This document shows, in pieces, positions 8,132 to 16,296 of a DNA stretch of 64,000 nt. The stretch comes from TMED14 sp003507115 (GTDB taxonomy: Bacteria > Bacteroidota > Bacteroidia > Flavobacteriales > Schleiferiaceae). The stretch's first letter is position 1, and each line of letters opens with the position of its first letter. Where the stretch lies: positions 1 to 64,000 of the forward strand of contig CALSOH010000001.1 in NCBI GenBank assembly GCA_943787925.1, in the 5' to 3' direction. Made by a program: the position numbers and the translations under genes. The notes under the pieces are model-generated. The model was not told the DNA's origin and did not search any database. It saw only the letters and a list, made by a program, of their open reading frames with translations.

Positions 8132-8794
8132 ATGAGAACTCACACACTTTTTATACACTGGCTGATCATACTCTTGCTCTGCTCGAATACCGCCTTTGCT
8201 CAATCTGATTTGGGCAATTGGATGATGTACTTCGGAACGAATAAAATCGACAATCAATGGAGCATCCATACCGAGGCCCAACACCGGAACTACACCGTAC
8301 AACCTCAACTTGAACAACTCCTGCTTCGAACCGGGGTAAATTATAAGTTCGACAATGGACTCATGCTCACGGGCGGTTATGCAAACATTACCAATTATGA
8401 GTTTCAGAGTTCGCGCATAGGCCCGGAAGTAGAAGAACATCGGATTTGGCAGCAGCTCATTACCGCAAGCTTTTTCGGAAAAGCCAAGCTCGAACATCGT
8501 TTCCGATACGAGCAACGCTGGATTGAAAGCGACTTCAAAACTCGATACCGCTACCGCGGCATGCTATTTTATCCGATTAACAGTGAATCCATCGAGGTAG
8601 GCACCTACTACCTGGGCATCTATGATGAGATTTTCCTCCAACCGGGAGAAACCACTTTTGACCGCAATCGCCTCTACGGGGGAGTGGGCTATAAGTACGC
8701 TTCGAACATTCAATTTCAATTGGGTTACCTGCTGCAAACCGTTGGATCTACCACCAAACAATACCTCCAGTTCGGGTTGATATTTGACACTTGA
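8132..8794 (+). CDS. DUF2490 family outer-membrane protein
   Basis: 220 aa from the ATG at 8132; the in-frame ATG at 8105 would only add nine residues ahead of the signal peptide MRTHTLFIHWLIILLLCSNTAFAQ. The mature protein has alternating amphipathic strands (WSIHTEAQHRNY, KLEHRFRYEQRW, IQFQLGYLLQ) and ends in Phe-Asp-Thr, as expected of a small outer-membrane beta-barrel. The W..Y.....E...R pattern matches the DUF2490 family, whose function is not established. It stands alone between the ssrA-like fragment and the initiator tRNA. Confidence 0.75.
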   Translation: MRTHTLFIHWLIILLLCSNTAFAQSDLGNWMMYFGTNKIDNQWSIHTEAQHRNYTVQPQLEQLLLRTGVNYKFDNGLMLTGGYANITNYEFQSSRIGPEVEEHRIWQQLITASFFGKAKLEHRFRYEQRWIESDFKTRYRYRGMLFYPINSESIEVGTYYLGIYDEIFLQPGETTFDRNRLYGGVGYKYASNIQFQLGYLLQTVGSTTKQYLQFGLIFDT

Positions 8795-8832
8795 TGCACA
8801 GAATATGATACATATCCGTTGCCTGTGCGATT

Positions 8833-8862
8833 GGGAGGCTTTACACGTGAAGCAAACCCGAA
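8833..8862. repeat. Dispersed 30-bp repeat, copy 2
   Basis: 27/30 match to 6200-6229 in direct orientation. It lies downstream of the DUF2490 gene and may act as part of a transcription end signal. Confidence 0.6.
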
Positions 8863-8926
8863 CAGCTTCGCTGTACTGGTTCTTTCATTCTAGTTCGCCC
8901 CTGAGCAAGCTCGGTACGCTCTAAAA

Positions 8927-8957
8927 TGAAAAAACCCGAGTCTTGCGACTCGGGTTT
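8927..8957 (-). terminator. Terminator of the initiator tRNA
   Basis: Stem AAACCCGAGTC / GACTCGGGTTT (8932-8957) with a TTGC loop. On the minus strand it is followed by a T-run, about 10 nt after the tRNA 3' end. Confidence 0.8.
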
Positions 8958-8966
8958 ACTTCTGTG

Positions 8967-9039
<73 letters not shown>

Positions 9040-9127
9040 ATGTGGACGTCAAAAGTACAAAAACTTTGCATATCCGTCGGAAACCATATCAGATGGGGGA
9101 AATATCTTCTGAATTACCTTCAAGCCA

Positions 9128-9607
9128 GTGAAGGACAAGCAGATATATGACTTTTCGGCGGTCATCGAACGCTTGGATGGCGATTGGGCCTGGGATTTTG
9201 TGGAGGTGCCGCCATCTATCGTGGAGGAAATTCGGACCAAGAAATGGAAAAGACTCTGTGTTGCATTGGAGGAGTTGACCGCTCATTCTTGTGCCTTACT
9301 TCCCTTGTCCGAGGGAAGGCGAGGTATTATGATTAGCCAGGCCAGACAGAAGGAACTTGGAATATTTCTCGGGGCATGGATTCATCTCAGGGTTTGGGAG
9401 GACCAGTCAAAGTATGGCATGCCGGTGCCAAAAGAACTACAAGAGCTCTTTGAGTTTGATCCGGCCATTGAAGCGGCCTTCGAAAAGCTGCTACCGGGCC
9501 GGCGTCGAAACTACCTTCATCACATTGCCTCCGCCAAGACGGAGGCTACTCGGACCAAACGCGTGCTGAAGCTGCTAAAAGATTTGGGCATAGAAAGCGT
9601 GGGATAA
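9128..9607 (+). CDS. DUF1905/YdeI-like (OmdA) protein
   Basis: 159 aa, cytoplasmic, no signal. Residues 1-95 match the DUF1905 layout (FSAVIERLDG...WAWDFVEVP, then RRGIMISQARQKELG with a basic turn). Residues 110-159 match the YdeI/OmdA tail (AFEKLLPGRRRNYLHHIASAKTEATRTKRVLKLL). Proteins of this kind are annotated as bacteriocin-protection or OmpD-associated, but the biochemical role is unknown. It runs towards era with a 35-bp gap and may be cotranscribed, although era has its own promoter-like box. Confidence 0.7.
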   Translation: MKDKQIYDFSAVIERLDGDWAWDFVEVPPSIVEEIRTKKWKRLCVALEELTAHSCALLPLSEGRRGIMISQARQKELGIFLGAWIHLRVWEDQSKYGMPVPKELQELFEFDPAIEAAFEKLLPGRRRNYLHHIASAKTEATRTKRVLKLLKDLGIESVG

Positions 9608-9642
9608 GCGTTTAGGCGGATAAAAACCCCGACCTTTGCCGC

Positions 9643-10539
9643 ATGGAAAAAGCCCATAAAGCCGGTTTTATTAACCTCATTGGCCATCCTAATGTGGGCA
9701 AGTCCACTTTGACCAATGCCTTGGTCGGGGAGCGCCTGAACATCATCACTCCCAAGGCGCAGACGACTCGTCACCGAATCTTTGGGATTTTGAACGGCGA
9801 AACCCCTACGCACGACTACCAATTGGTGTTCAGTGACACTCCCGGGGTACTAGATCCGGCCTATGCTCTGCAGGAATCCATGCTTTCGGCTGTCAAATCG
9901 GCGTTTGAAGACGCGGACATTTTCTTGTACGTCGTGGAGTTGGGCGAAGGCCCGCTCAAACACGAAGGGTTCTTCAAGGGCCTGCAAGAGACAGAGCAAC
10001 CCGTCTTAGTGCTTTTAAACAAGGTGGATCTGCACGATCAGGAGCGTTTGGAGCGCGAGACGGCACTCTGGACGACGTGGATGCCGCGGGCGGAGATTAT
10101 TCCGATCTCGGCGTTGACGAAGTTCAATTTGGACTATGTGCTCAACCGCATCCTTCAGCTGATCCCGGAAAGCCCTCCCTACTTCGAAAAAGGCCAGTTG
10201 ACAGACCGATCTGAGCGCTTTGTGACCTCGGAAATTATTCGGGAGCAGGTCTTAATGAATTATAGCAAAGAGATTCCTTACTCCGTCGAGGTGGGCATCG
10301 ATACCTTTGTCGAAGAAGAAAAGATTATCAAAATTCGTGCAGTGCTCTATGTGGCGCGCGACTCGCAAAAGGGCATCCTCATTGGCCACAAAGGGGCGGC
10401 GTTGAAGCGGGTTGGAATCGGCGCCCGAAAGCGGATGCAGGACTTTTTTCAAAAACATGTGCACCTAGAGCTCTATGTGAAGGTGCAAGCAGACTGGCGG
10501 AATGACCGCAGCAAACTCAAACGCTTCGGATACGAATGA
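9643..10539 (+). CDS. era: GTPase Era
   Basis: 298 aa, full length. The G1 loop is GHPNVGKST (residues 14-22), G3 is DTPG (about 65) and G4 is NKVD (about 126). A C-terminal KH domain carries GHKGAALKRVGIGARKRM (about 247-265). Era binds the 3' end of 16S rRNA and acts in 30S subunit maturation. The stop overlaps the start of der by ATGA, so two ribosome-assembly GTPases are translationally coupled. A CCTTTG box ends only 4 nt before the ATG. Confidence 0.96.
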   Translation: MEKAHKAGFINLIGHPNVGKSTLTNALVGERLNIITPKAQTTRHRIFGILNGETPTHDYQLVFSDTPGVLDPAYALQESMLSAVKSAFEDADIFLYVVELGEGPLKHEGFFKGLQETEQPVLVLLNKVDLHDQERLERETALWTTWMPRAEIIPISALTKFNLDYVLNRILQLIPESPPYFEKGQLTDRSERFVTSEIIREQVLMNYSKEIPYSVEVGIDTFVEEEKIIKIRAVLYVARDSQKGILIGHKGAALKRVGIGARKRMQDFFQKHVHLELYVKVQADWRNDRSKLKRFGYE

Positions 10540-11856
10540 AATCGCTTGTAGCCATCGTCGGACGCCCCAATGTGGGCAAGTCCACGTTCTTTAACCGCCT
10601 CGTGCAGCGCCGCGACGCTATTGTTGACGCTATCGCTGGCGTGACCCGAGACCGCCACTATGGACATAGTGAGTGGATTGGAAAGCATTTTAACATCGTG
10701 GATACGGGCGGATATGTAGAAGGTTCGGACGACATTTTTGAAGGCGAGATCCGGAAACAGGTCGAAGCCGCCCTCACCGAATGCGATGCGATTGTCTTCC
10801 TCGTCGATGTGGAAGATGGCATCACCCACGATGACAAGGAAATTGCGGCCATTTTGCGCCGACAGGACAAGCCCGTTGTGCTGGTCGCCAACAAGGTGGA
10901 CAACCATCAGCGCGCCGCGGATGCGGCCGAGTTTTATACCCTGGGCTTGGGAGAGCCGATTTGCATGTCCAGCATCAATGGAAGTGGTACGGGCGAAGTA
11001 TTGGACGCACTGGTCCAGCACATCCCCGATACCCTCGAAGGAGAAGGCACGGATGATCCGTGGGATGGCCTCCCTAAGCTGGCCATCGTCGGGCGACCCA
11101 ACGTAGGCAAATCCTCCCTGACCAATGCCCTCTTCGAAGAGGAAAAGAGCATTGTGACCGACATCCCGGGGACCACCCGCGACACCGTGAATGCGCACTT
11201 CAATAAATTCGGCATGGAATTCATCCTGTTGGATACGGCGGGTTTGCGCAAAAAAGGCAAGGTCAACCAAGATTTGGAGTTTTACAGCAACATGCGTAGC
11301 ATCCGAACGATTGAAGAGTCGGATGTGTGCATTTTGGTGATTGATGCCACCCAAGGCTTTGAATCCCAAGATTTGTCCATCCTCAACGTGATCGAGAAAA
11401 ATCACAAAGGCCTTGTGATTCTAGTAAATAAATGGGATCTCGTGGAGAAAGACCACAAGTCCATGGACGAATACAAGAAGCTGATTTTGGAGCGGACCAA
11501 GCCCTTTGTAGACATCCCGGTCATCTTTACGTCGGCCATCACCAAGCAACGGGTCTTGAAAGGCATCGAAGAAGCCATGGAAGTCTATAAGCGTCGGAGC
11601 AGCCGGATTACGACTTCCAAGCTCAACGACGAGATGCTTCCCATTGTGAAGCACATGCCGCCGCCTATCTACAAAGGCAAGGAGGTGAAAATCAAATACG
11701 TCACCCAGCTGCCCACGCACTATCCGCAGTTTGTCTACTTCTGCAATCTGCCCCAGTACGTGAAAGATCCCTACTACCGCTATGTGGAAAACCAAATGCG
11801 GAAAGATCTACGACTTCACGGGCGTGCCCATGGAGATTTACTTCCGCAAGAAATAA
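10536..11856 (+). CDS. der: GTPase Der (EngA), frameshifted near the C-terminus
   Basis: Two tandem G domains (GRPNVGKST near residue 8 and again GRPNVGKSS near 187) and a C-terminal KH-like domain identify Der, needed for 50S assembly. The first ~424 codons are intact. At about 11807-11810 the frame slips: as written it reads RKDLRLHGRAH... through the terminator to a stop at 11900. Removing one base gives RKDYDFTGVPMEIYFRKK with a TAA at 11854-11856, the normal Der ending. The span 10536-11856 is one base longer than a multiple of three. The intended protein is 439 aa. Most likely a sequencing insertion; otherwise the strain has an altered tail. Confidence 0.9.
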
Positions 11857-11857
11857 G

Positions 11858-11884
11858 AAAAGCCGGGTTCGCCCGGCTTTTTTT
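11858..11884 (+). terminator. Rho-independent terminator of era-der
   Basis: Stem AGCCGGG/CCCGGCT closed by a TTCG tetraloop, flanked by A-run and T-run. It starts 2 nt after the restored der stop, which itself supports the frame correction. It also faces the convergent gldA. Confidence 0.9.
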
Positions 11885-11905
11885 ATGGAAAAGACAATGA
11901 TGTGC

Positions 11906-12604
11906 TTAGGCGGTAACCTGGCGGAAGGCGGCCTCTAAGTTTTCGCCCCCTGGGCGCGTGAAAACATCCATGGCGGCCTCGCGGACAATTTTGCCCTGAC
12001 GGATGAAGACCACGCGGTCACACAAGGCTTCCACTTCTTGCATGATGTGGGTGGAAAGCAACACGGTTTTGTTGGCTCCGACACGTCGGATGAGCTTCCG
12101 AATTTCCACCAATTGATTGGGGTCTAGGCCGGTCGTGGGTTCGTCCAAAATGAGTACCTCCGGATCGTGCACAAGGGCCGCAGCCAGGCCGACTCGTTGG
12201 CGGTAGCCTTTGGAGAGTTGTTTGATTTGCTTGTGGCGTTCGGGGGTTAGTCCCACCTCGGCGATGCGTTGTTCCACCGCTTCTTCGGGCGCTCCGTAGA
12301 GGTTGGCAACAAAACCTAAAAACTCTGTGACATACATGTCCAAATACAGCGGGTTGTGCTCAGGGAGGTAGCCTACTTTTTGACGAACAGCCAGGGAGTC
12401 CTTGGCGCAGTCCAACCCGCAGACCATGGCGCTGCCTTCACTGGCGGGGATGTAGCCGGTCAGAATTTTCATCAGGGTACTCTTCCCTGCTCCATTCGGT
12501 CCGAGGAGTCCGACGATTTGGCCTTTGGGAAGGTCCAAGGTGACGTCGTCCAAGGCCTTTTGGGTGCCGTAGTGTTTGGTCAATGCATGCGTGGTAATGG
12601 CCAT
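11906..12604 (-). CDS. gldA: Gliding-motility ABC transporter ATPase GldA
   Basis: 232 aa ATP-binding subunit. Walker A is GPNGAGKST (about 34-42), the signature is LSKGYRQRVGLAAALVHDP and Walker B is VLILDEP. The GYLPEHNPLYLDMYV and TTGLDPNQLVEIR stretches match GldA of gliding Bacteroidota. GldA works with GldF and GldG, which are not in the window. The protein ends soon after the nucleotide-binding domain (FRQVTA); to my knowledge characterised GldA proteins have a longer C-terminal extension. Another ABC-2-type ATPase cannot be excluded. It overlaps nothing and lies 3 bp after the next-upstream gene. Confidence 0.8.
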   Translation of the reverse strand: MAITTHALTKHYGTQKALDDVTLDLPKGQIVGLLGPNGAGKSTLMKILTGYIPASEGSAMVCGLDCAKDSLAVRQKVGYLPEHNPLYLDMYVTEFLGFVANLYGAPEEAVEQRIAEVGLTPERHKQIKQLSKGYRQRVGLAAALVHDPEVLILDEPTTGLDPNQLVEIRKLIRRVGANKTVLLSTHIMQEVEALCDRVVFIRQGKIVREAAMDVFTRPGGENLEAAFRQVTA

Positions 12605-12607
12605 CGC

Positions 12608-13099
12608 TTATCGCTTGCTAAAAAAGATGACCCACGTAGCCCAGCCGCCGGCCGCCTGGAGCGTCGCGGACGTTTTTGCCCGATAGCTGTAGCATTCCAG
12701 GTAAACGGGGTCGGAGAAATAGCCTTTATTCCGGCTCAAAAGCAGGACGCGCTCGTCTTTGAGGGGATGGTACGTTTTGACCAAATCGTAAATCACCGTG
12801 ATGGGCCCGAAGAAAACGCCTCCAAAGAAATTGTGCCAGTGACGTCCGCGAAGGCGCGTGTCGTTGTAGGCACGCAGGCATGCATCGACGTCATCCATGG
12901 ACTCGGCTTCATCCAATCCGACGAAGGCGAGGTCCGAGGCGGGAATGCGGTAACGCTGTCCCTCGTTTTCAAAAACGAGGTGCTGGGCGGACATGCGGAC
13001 AATGTGTCCCTCAAAACGGAGCCCACTTTGGAGCACGATGAGGTCTTTGGCGCTGAGTAGCCCCGGCAAAAAAGCCAAAAGGAGGAGAAACTTTTTCAT
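12608..13099 (-). CDS. Secreted protein with Sm-like N-terminal barrel, function unknown
   Basis: 163 aa from the ATG at 13099 (alternatives 13105 and 13114 lie just upstream). The signal peptide MKKFLLLLAFLPGLLSA is followed by a small beta-barrel pattern (LIVLQSGLRFEGHIVRMSAQHLVFENEG...IPASDLAFVG) seen in many Bacteroidota envelope proteins. An unrecognised segment with a hydrophobic stretch (NFFGGVFFGPITVIYDLV) and a C-terminal hydrophobic end (WATWVIFF) follow. It sits 3 bp before gldA on the same strand, so the two are probably cotranscribed; a role with GldA is only a guess. Confidence 0.65.
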   Translation of the reverse strand: MKKFLLLLAFLPGLLSAKDLIVLQSGLRFEGHIVRMSAQHLVFENEGQRYRIPASDLAFVGLDEAESMDDVDACLRAYNDTRLRGRHWHNFFGGVFFGPITVIYDLVKTYHPLKDERVLLLSRNKGYFSDPVYLECYSYRAKTSATLQAAGGWATWVIFFSKR

Positions 13100-13129
13100 A
13101 TTCATACTGCCCACCGAAAGTAAGGCAGA

Positions 13130-13137
13130 TATCTTTG
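13130..13137 (+). promoter_or_regulatory. Bacteroidota -7 box (TAnnTTTG) of rsgA
   Basis: TATCTTTG ends 7 nt before the rsgA ATG at 13145, implying a very short or absent 5' leader. A mini-frame ATG-AAA-TGA at 13140 overlaps the start. Confidence 0.6.
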
Positions 13138-13144
13138 GAATGAA

Positions 13145-14092
13145 ATGACAGGCAGGGTAATCAAATCGACCGGAAGTTGGTATCGGGTGCAGTTGAATGA
13201 CGGACCCCTAGTAGACGCGCGTTTGCGCGGCGCGATGCGCCTTCAAGGAAGTCGGGCCACCAATCCCGTGGCGGTCGGGGACTTTGTCACCTTGGAGCCC
13301 GAATCGGAGGGCCGCTACGCCATCTCGCATGTGCTCGAGCGCTCCAATCATTTAATTCGGCGGTCGGTCAACCTGTCCAAAAAAACTCAAGTCATTGCGG
13401 CCAACGTAGATCAAGCGATTCTCGTTTGCACCATTGCGGAGCCCAAAACCTTGTTGGGCTTCATGGACCGCTTCCTAGCCAGCGCGGAAGCCTATGGGAT
13501 TCCGGCACGTCTGGTGTTCAATAAAATGGACGTCTGCGGCCCCGCCGAATTGGACGAATTACGATACCGAGAGGCGGCCTACCAGAAGGCAGGCTATCCC
13601 TGTTTGCGCGTGTCGGCGGTCACGGGCGAGGGGATTTCTGAACTCAAGGCCCTCCTGAAGGACCAGGTTAGCCTTTTTTCGGGCCATTCCGGTGTGGGAA
13701 AGAGCACGTTGGCCAATGCGCTTCAGCCGGGCCTCGACCTCAAGACGGGCGAAATCTCGGACGCTCATGGGCAAGGAAAGCACACGACTACCTTTGCCGA
13801 AATGCATCCCTTGGACTTTGGGGGCTACCTGATTGACACGCCGGGTATCCGAGGATTTGGCCTAGTCAACATGGAGAAGGACCAGGTCAGCCACTACTTC
13901 CCTGAAATCTTCGCCCTGGGAGAAGGCTGCAAGTACCACAACTGCACGCACGTGGACGAGCCACATTGCGCGGTCATCCGGGCCTATGAGGCACACGACA
14001 TCGCGCCCAGCCGCTACGAGAATTACGTCCACATGCTCAAAGGGGATGAAGGTGAGGATCCCTACCGGCATGCCGAATCTAATATGGACTGA
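13145..14092 (+). CDS. rsgA: Ribosome small-subunit-dependent GTPase RsgA
   Basis: 315 aa. An N-terminal OB-fold (residues 1-75), then a circularly permuted GTPase: NKMD (G4, about 125) precedes GHSGVGKST (G1, about 182) and DTPG (G3). The C-terminal zinc motif is GCKYHNCTHVDEPHC. RsgA releases assembly factors and checks the decoding site of the 30S subunit. It is followed 2 bp later by dtd and then the MazG-like gene, a compact operon. It diverges from the gldA unit. Confidence 0.95.
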   Translation: MTGRVIKSTGSWYRVQLNDGPLVDARLRGAMRLQGSRATNPVAVGDFVTLEPESEGRYAISHVLERSNHLIRRSVNLSKKTQVIAANVDQAILVCTIAEPKTLLGFMDRFLASAEAYGIPARLVFNKMDVCGPAELDELRYREAAYQKAGYPCLRVSAVTGEGISELKALLKDQVSLFSGHSGVGKSTLANALQPGLDLKTGEISDAHGQGKHTTTFAEMHPLDFGGYLIDTPGIRGFGLVNMEKDQVSHYFPEIFALGEGCKYHNCTHVDEPHCAVIRAYEAHDIAPSRYENYVHMLKGDEGEDPYRHAESNMD

Positions 14093-14094
14093 AG

Positions 14095-14547
14095 ATGCGG
14101 GTTGTAATTCAAAAAGTGACACAAGCCTCAGTCCAAATACACGGCAAGGTGCATGCGTCTATTGGCGCCGGTTTGCTTGTTTTGGCCGGCTGGGAAGAAG
14201 GAGATACCGCGGAGGACAACACCTGGATGGTCCAAAAAATTGTCAAAATGCGCCTTTTTGAGGACCAAGACGGAGTGATGAATCGCTCGGTCATGGAAAT
14301 GGAAGGGCAGATTCTCGTGATTTCCCAATTTACCTTGCACGCAGCTACAAAAAAGGGCAATCGACCCAGCTATTATCGTGCTGCGCACCCTCGAACCTCG
14401 GAGCCGCTCTATGAAGATTTCTTAGATCAATTGTGGAATGTCTCCAACCTATCAGTCAAATCGGGAGAGTTCGGCGCAGATATGCAAGTCGCCTTGATCA
14501 ACGACGGCCCCGTCACCATCACCATGGACTCCAAAAACAAAGAATAA
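14095..14547 (+). CDS. dtd: D-aminoacyl-tRNA deacylase
   Basis: 150 aa, the normal length. Family motifs are visible: the N-terminal MRVVIQKVTQASV strand, the SQFTLHA motif with the catalytic-site threonine (about residue 80) and the NDGPVTI cross-subunit motif near the end. It hydrolyses D-amino acids mis-attached to tRNA, preventing D-residue incorporation. Spacing is 2 bp after rsgA and 1 bp before the next gene, so all three share a transcript. Confidence 0.93.
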   Translation: MRVVIQKVTQASVQIHGKVHASIGAGLLVLAGWEEGDTAEDNTWMVQKIVKMRLFEDQDGVMNRSVMEMEGQILVISQFTLHAATKKGNRPSYYRAAHPRTSEPLYEDFLDQLWNVSNLSVKSGEFGADMQVALINDGPVTITMDSKNKE

Positions 14548-14548
14548 C

Positions 14549-14881
14549 ATGGCTACACCCATTCAATCCCTCCAGTCCGAAGTCGATCAATGGATTCAAA
14601 ACTTTGGTGTTCGCTACTTCAATGAACTGACCAACATGGCTCAACTCACCGAAGAAGTGGGCGAAGTGGCCCGCATCATCGCCCGCCGCTATGGGGAACA
14701 GTCCGAGAAAGAAAGCGACAAGGCCAAAGACCTGGGCGAGGAGCTCGCCGACGTTCTCTTCGTCACCCTCTGCCTCGCGAACCAAACGGGTACCGACCTC
14801 CAAGCGGCTTTTGATCGACGCATGGCCGCCAAAGGGGCCCGCGACAAGGATCGCCACGCGAGCAACCCAAAGCTTCGTTAA
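14549..14881 (+). CDS. MazG-like nucleotide pyrophosphohydrolase
   Basis: 110 aa single-domain protein. The metal-binding helices of the MazG fold are clear: LTEEVGEVARIIARR with the EExxE pattern (about 35-49) and DLGEELADVLFVTLCLAN with ExxD (about 72-80). Such proteins hydrolyse NTPs or dNTPs to monophosphates and remove damaged nucleotides. It is third in the rsgA-dtd operon. The substrate is not predictable from sequence. Confidence 0.88.
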   Translation: MATPIQSLQSEVDQWIQNFGVRYFNELTNMAQLTEEVGEVARIIARRYGEQSEKESDKAKDLGEELADVLFVTLCLANQTGTDLQAAFDRRMAAKGARDKDRHASNPKLR

Positions 14882-14904
14882 ACAAACCGGAAAGGACTCT
14901 GCCG

Positions 14905-14912
14905 TACCTTTG
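14905..14912 (+). promoter_or_regulatory. -7 box of the acyl-CoA dehydrogenase gene
   Basis: TACCTTTG, 19 nt before the ATG at 14932, matching TAnnTTTG. Confidence 0.6.
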
Positions 14913-14931
14913 CCGCCACAACCTCATAGAC

Positions 14932-16110
14932 ATGCGACCTGACCTCTTTGAAGCCCCCGATTACTACCTCTTGGACGAACTCCTCACGGATGAGCACAAG
15001 CTCGTTCGCGACGCCACACGCGACTGGGTAAAGCGGGATGTCAGCCCCATCATTGAAGACTATGCCCAGAAGGCCGAGTTTCCCACCCAAATCGTCCAAG
15101 GCTTGGCGGAAATTGGTGCTTTTGGCCCCTACATCCCTACTGAATATGGCGGTGCGGGCTTGGACCAAATCAGCTACGGTCTCATGATGCAGGAGATTGA
15201 GCGCGGCGACAGCGGCGTTCGTTCGACCTGTTCGGTGCAGTCTTCCTTGGTGATGTACCCCATCTACGCCTACGGCAATGAGGAGCAGCGCCAGAAGTAC
15301 TTGCCCAAATTGGCCAGCGGCGAATGGCTCGGTAGCTTCGGTTTGACCGAACCCAACTTCGGCTCCAACCCCGGCGGCATGGTGACCAACTTCAAAGACA
15401 TGGGCGACCACTACCTCCTAAACGGAGCCAAAATGTGGATTTCCAATGCACCTTTCTGCCATGTTGCAGTAGTATGGGCCAAAAACGAAGAGGGCCGCAT
15501 CCACGGCCTCATTGTCGAGCGTGGCATGGAAGGCTTCACGACGCCTGAAACCCACAACAAATGGTCGTTGCGCGCCTCCGCCACCGGTGAGCTCGTCTTC
15601 GACAACGTGAAAGTTCCCAAGGAGAATCTCCTGCCGAACAAATCCGGCTTGGGGGCTCCCCTGGGCTGCTTGGATTCGGCCCGCTACGGCATCGCCTGGG
15701 GCGCCATCGGTGCAGCCATGGACTGCTACGACACAGCCCTTCGCTACTCCAAGGAGCGCGTTCAGTTTGACCGACCCATCGGTGGCTTCCAGCTTCAGCA
15801 AAAGAAATTGGCCGAAATGATCACCGAGATCACCAAAGCCCAATTGCTCACCTTCCGCCTTGGTCAACTCAAGAATGAAGGCCGCGCCACGACCGCCCAA
15901 ATTTCTATGGCCAAGCGCAACAACGTGGACATGGCCTTGACCATCGCTCGCGATGCACGCCAAATGCTCGGCGGCATGGGCATCACCGGGGACTACCCCA
16001 TCATGCGCCACATGATGAACCTGGAGTCTGTAGTGACCTACGAAGGCACTCACGACATTCATCTGCTCATTACGGGCATGGATGTGACGGGGATTCCGGC
16101 GTTCAAGTAA
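14932..16110 (+). CDS. Acyl-CoA dehydrogenase, glutaryl-CoA dehydrogenase type
   Basis: 392 aa. The layout is an N-terminal helical domain, the FAD-binding middle (SFGLTEPNFGSNPGGM, then KMWISNAPFCHVAVVWA) and a C-terminal helical domain ending VVTYEGTHDIHLLITG. Glu371 in YEGTHDIH is the catalytic base in the glutaryl-CoA dehydrogenase subfamily. The likely reaction is oxidative decarboxylation of glutaryl-CoA to crotonyl-CoA in lysine/tryptophan breakdown, passing electrons to ETF. The subfamily is inferred from local motifs. It has its own promoter box after the rsgA operon. Confidence 0.85.
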   Translation: MRPDLFEAPDYYLLDELLTDEHKLVRDATRDWVKRDVSPIIEDYAQKAEFPTQIVQGLAEIGAFGPYIPTEYGGAGLDQISYGLMMQEIERGDSGVRSTCSVQSSLVMYPIYAYGNEEQRQKYLPKLASGEWLGSFGLTEPNFGSNPGGMVTNFKDMGDHYLLNGAKMWISNAPFCHVAVVWAKNEEGRIHGLIVERGMEGFTTPETHNKWSLRASATGELVFDNVKVPKENLLPNKSGLGAPLGCLDSARYGIAWGAIGAAMDCYDTALRYSKERVQFDRPIGGFQLQQKKLAEMITEITKAQLLTFRLGQLKNEGRATTAQISMAKRNNVDMALTIARDARQMLGGMGITGDYPIMRHMMNLESVVTYEGTHDIHLLITGMDVTGIPAFK

Positions 16111-16112
16111 AA

Positions 16113-16167
16113 GCTAGGTGGCTGGAGGGCTAGGTAGCTAGAGGGCTAGGTAGCTAGAGGGCTAGGG
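16113..16167. repeat. 16-bp tandem repeat, about 3.4 copies
   Basis: Unit GCTAGGTAGCTAGAGG. Copies at 16113-16128 (two differences), 16129-16144 and 16145-16160, then partial GCTAGGG. It starts directly after the acyl-CoA dehydrogenase stop. Confidence 0.85.
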
Positions 16168-16181
16168 CGCGCGATGCGCGC
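16167..16181. terminator. Hairpin between convergent genes
   Basis: GCGCGC-GAT-GCGCGC followed by TTCATTTT. It is placed to end the acyl-CoA dehydrogenase transcript. The remaining sequence to 16296 holds nothing I recognise. Confidence 0.45.
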
Positions 16182-16296
16182 TTCATTTTAAACGCTTCAT
16201 CTCTTTTACCCTTGACCCCGAAGGTGGAACTTCGCTGCGCGCTTGGACCTTGCCGATATAAAACGAAAGAGCTTAAACCCTTTCACTCTTCAACCC

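Noticed and set aside
10473..11405. 310-residue minus-strand frame opposite der
   Set aside because: Shadow of der, no start context and no family features.
11857..11900. C-terminal extension of Der through the terminator
   Set aside because: It arises only from the frameshift; the corrected frame stops before the hairpin.
16111..16167. CRISPR array
   Set aside because: The 16-bp units are contiguous without spacers and there are no cas genes.
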